NCBI GenBank assembly: GCA_045399315.1
Contig: DAYVGO010000049.1
Location: forward strand, 1 to 5,624
Direction: 5' to 3'
Length of the DNA stretch: 5,624 nt
DNA from: Arsenophonus sp045399315
GTDB lineage: Bacteria > Pseudomonadota > Gammaproteobacteria > Enterobacterales > Enterobacteriaceae
Positions 4,837 to 5,624 of the stretch are shown here, piece by piece; position 1 is the stretch's first letter; each line of letters begins with the position of its first letter. The notes beneath the pieces were generated by a model. That model searched no databases, was not told the DNA's origin, and worked only from the letters and a program-made list of their open reading frames with translations. Both the position numbers and the translations under genes were made by a program.

Positions 4837-5624
4837 ATGAGTAAAAAATTCACCCCAACTCCCCATGATGCCGTATTTAGAAAGTTTTTGAGCGAAAAAG
4901 AAACCGCTCAAGATTTCTTTGATATCTGGCTGCCCAAAGAGATTAAATCGCTTTGTGATTTAAATAGTCTTAAAGCGGAATCCAGCTCATTTGTCGATGG
5001 TGAGATGAAAAATTATCAAAGTGATATTTTATATTCAGTAAAAACCCAAAAAGGTAAAGGTTATATTTATTTGCTTATAGAGCATCAGTCAACACCGGAT
5101 AAATTAATGGCATGGCGACTCATGCGTTATAGCATGGCAGCCATGCAGAAACATTTAGACGCTGGCCACAAAAAGTTACCTATCGTTTTCCCTATCCTGT
5201 TTTATTGTGGAGAGAAAAGTCCACATCCATACAGCACTGATTGGCTGGACTGTTTTAGTGGCAAAGATATTGCAGAAAAAATTTATACGAAGCCGTTCAA
5301 ATTAGTTGACGTGACAACGTTAGAAGATGGTGAAATTATGCAGCACAGGCGAATTGCATTATTGGAGTTAATCCAGAAGCACATTCACAGAAGGGACATG
5401 ACGGAGCTTCTGAATGAAATTGTCAAATTGTTGTCGTATGATTATTATACCAATAATCAAGTCATCACTATTTTTAACTATCTCATTCAGGAAGGAAACG
5501 CACAAAAACCAATGGAATTTATTACTGAGATAGCCAAACAGTCAGAAAAACACGAGGGGGCACTGATGACTATTGCTCAGGCATTAAGGCAAGAAGGGCG
5601 TAAAGAAGGGATTCAGGAAGGTAA
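4837..5624 (+). CDS. Rpn-family recombination-promoting nuclease / putative transposase (3' end outside window)
   Basis: Role (known family, PF04754, YhgA/RpnA type): PD-(D/E)xK-fold DNA endonucleases that raise RecA-independent recombination and are thought to mobilise their own genes. Seen: ATG 4837, 262 codons to the window edge without a stop. N-terminus MSKKFTPTPHDAVFRKFLS, then LPKEIKSLCDL, SFVDGEMKNYQSDILYSVKT, GYIYLLIEHQSTPDKLMAWR and LRY-like MRYSMAAMQKHLDAG. Asp63 with Glu82 and Gln84 (E-H-Q) fits the family's D...ExQ active site; a C-terminal EGRKEGIQEG repeat tail is starting. The family is about 290-320 residues, so some 30-60 are missing to the right. Only a poor RBS precedes the ATG. 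Unlike most other recognisable genes here it shows no lesion. It faces away from the rep-par-virB block and is probably an independent mobile passenger. Confidence 0.9.
   Translation, partial: MSKKFTPTPHDAVFRKFLSEKETAQDFFDIWLPKEIKSLCDLNSLKAESSSFVDGEMKNYQSDILYSVKTQKGKGYIYLLIEHQSTPDKLMAWRLMRYSMAAMQKHLDAGHKKLPIVFPILFYCGEKSPHPYSTDWLDCFSGKDIAEKIYTKPFKLVDVTTLEDGEIMQHRRIALLELIQKHIHRRDMTELLNEIVKLLSYDYYTNNQVITIFNYLIQEGNAQKPMEFITEIAKQSEKHEGALMTIAQALRQEGRKEGIQEG

Overview
This AT-rich window reads as a decaying plasmid or other conjugative-element backbone from a gammaproteobacterium. The HU-like gene (close to enterobacterial HU-beta), the YhgA/Rpn-type nuclease, the low GC and the many broken genes suggest an insect-associated member of the Enterobacterales (Arsenophonus / Xenorhabdus / Photorhabdus type). 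That placement is inference, since no taxonomic marker is present.

Left part (1-3245, all minus strand). Read in transcription order from right to left, there is a RepA-type replication initiator (3245-2400; in-frame TAA at codon 60), a short ParA ATPase (2256-1619; one frameshift), a small ribbon-helix-helix (RHH) protein overlapping the parA stop (1622-1363; broken just after its ATG), two tiny overlapping ORFs (1248-1114 and 1117-1052), and the remains of a type IV secretion (T4SS) cluster in the usual order virB8 - virB9 - virB10. Of virB8 only the C-terminal end is left. virB9 is almost full length but in four frame pieces. virB10 is represented by its start. Replication, partition and conjugation therefore form one co-directional block, and all three functions look damaged.

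The partition genes are bracketed by matching short repeats. GTATTACTTA occurs on both sides (1325, 1350 inverted, 2287) and TTATTACGTAT occurs on both sides (1360, 2280). These are good candidates for operator and centromere sites of the RHH protein. Upstream of repA (3246-3560) is a gene-free, very AT-rich stretch with one perfect DnaA box (3460-3468) and short repeats, the best candidate for the replication origin. A compact GC-richer block at about 3572-3640 looks foreign to its surroundings.

Right part (3749-5624, plus strand). An HU gene has two frameshifts and overlaps an intact 90-residue gene of unknown function by ATGA. After about 550 bases with no convincing gene comes an Rpn-family PD-(D/E)xK nuclease, intact as far as the window edge.

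Most lesions are one-base indels in or beside short homopolymers. They may be genuine pseudogenisation or, in part, assembly error, and this decides whether the block is a dead relic or a working plasmid badly sequenced. I see no CRISPR array, tRNA, rRNA or clear insertion-sequence ends.
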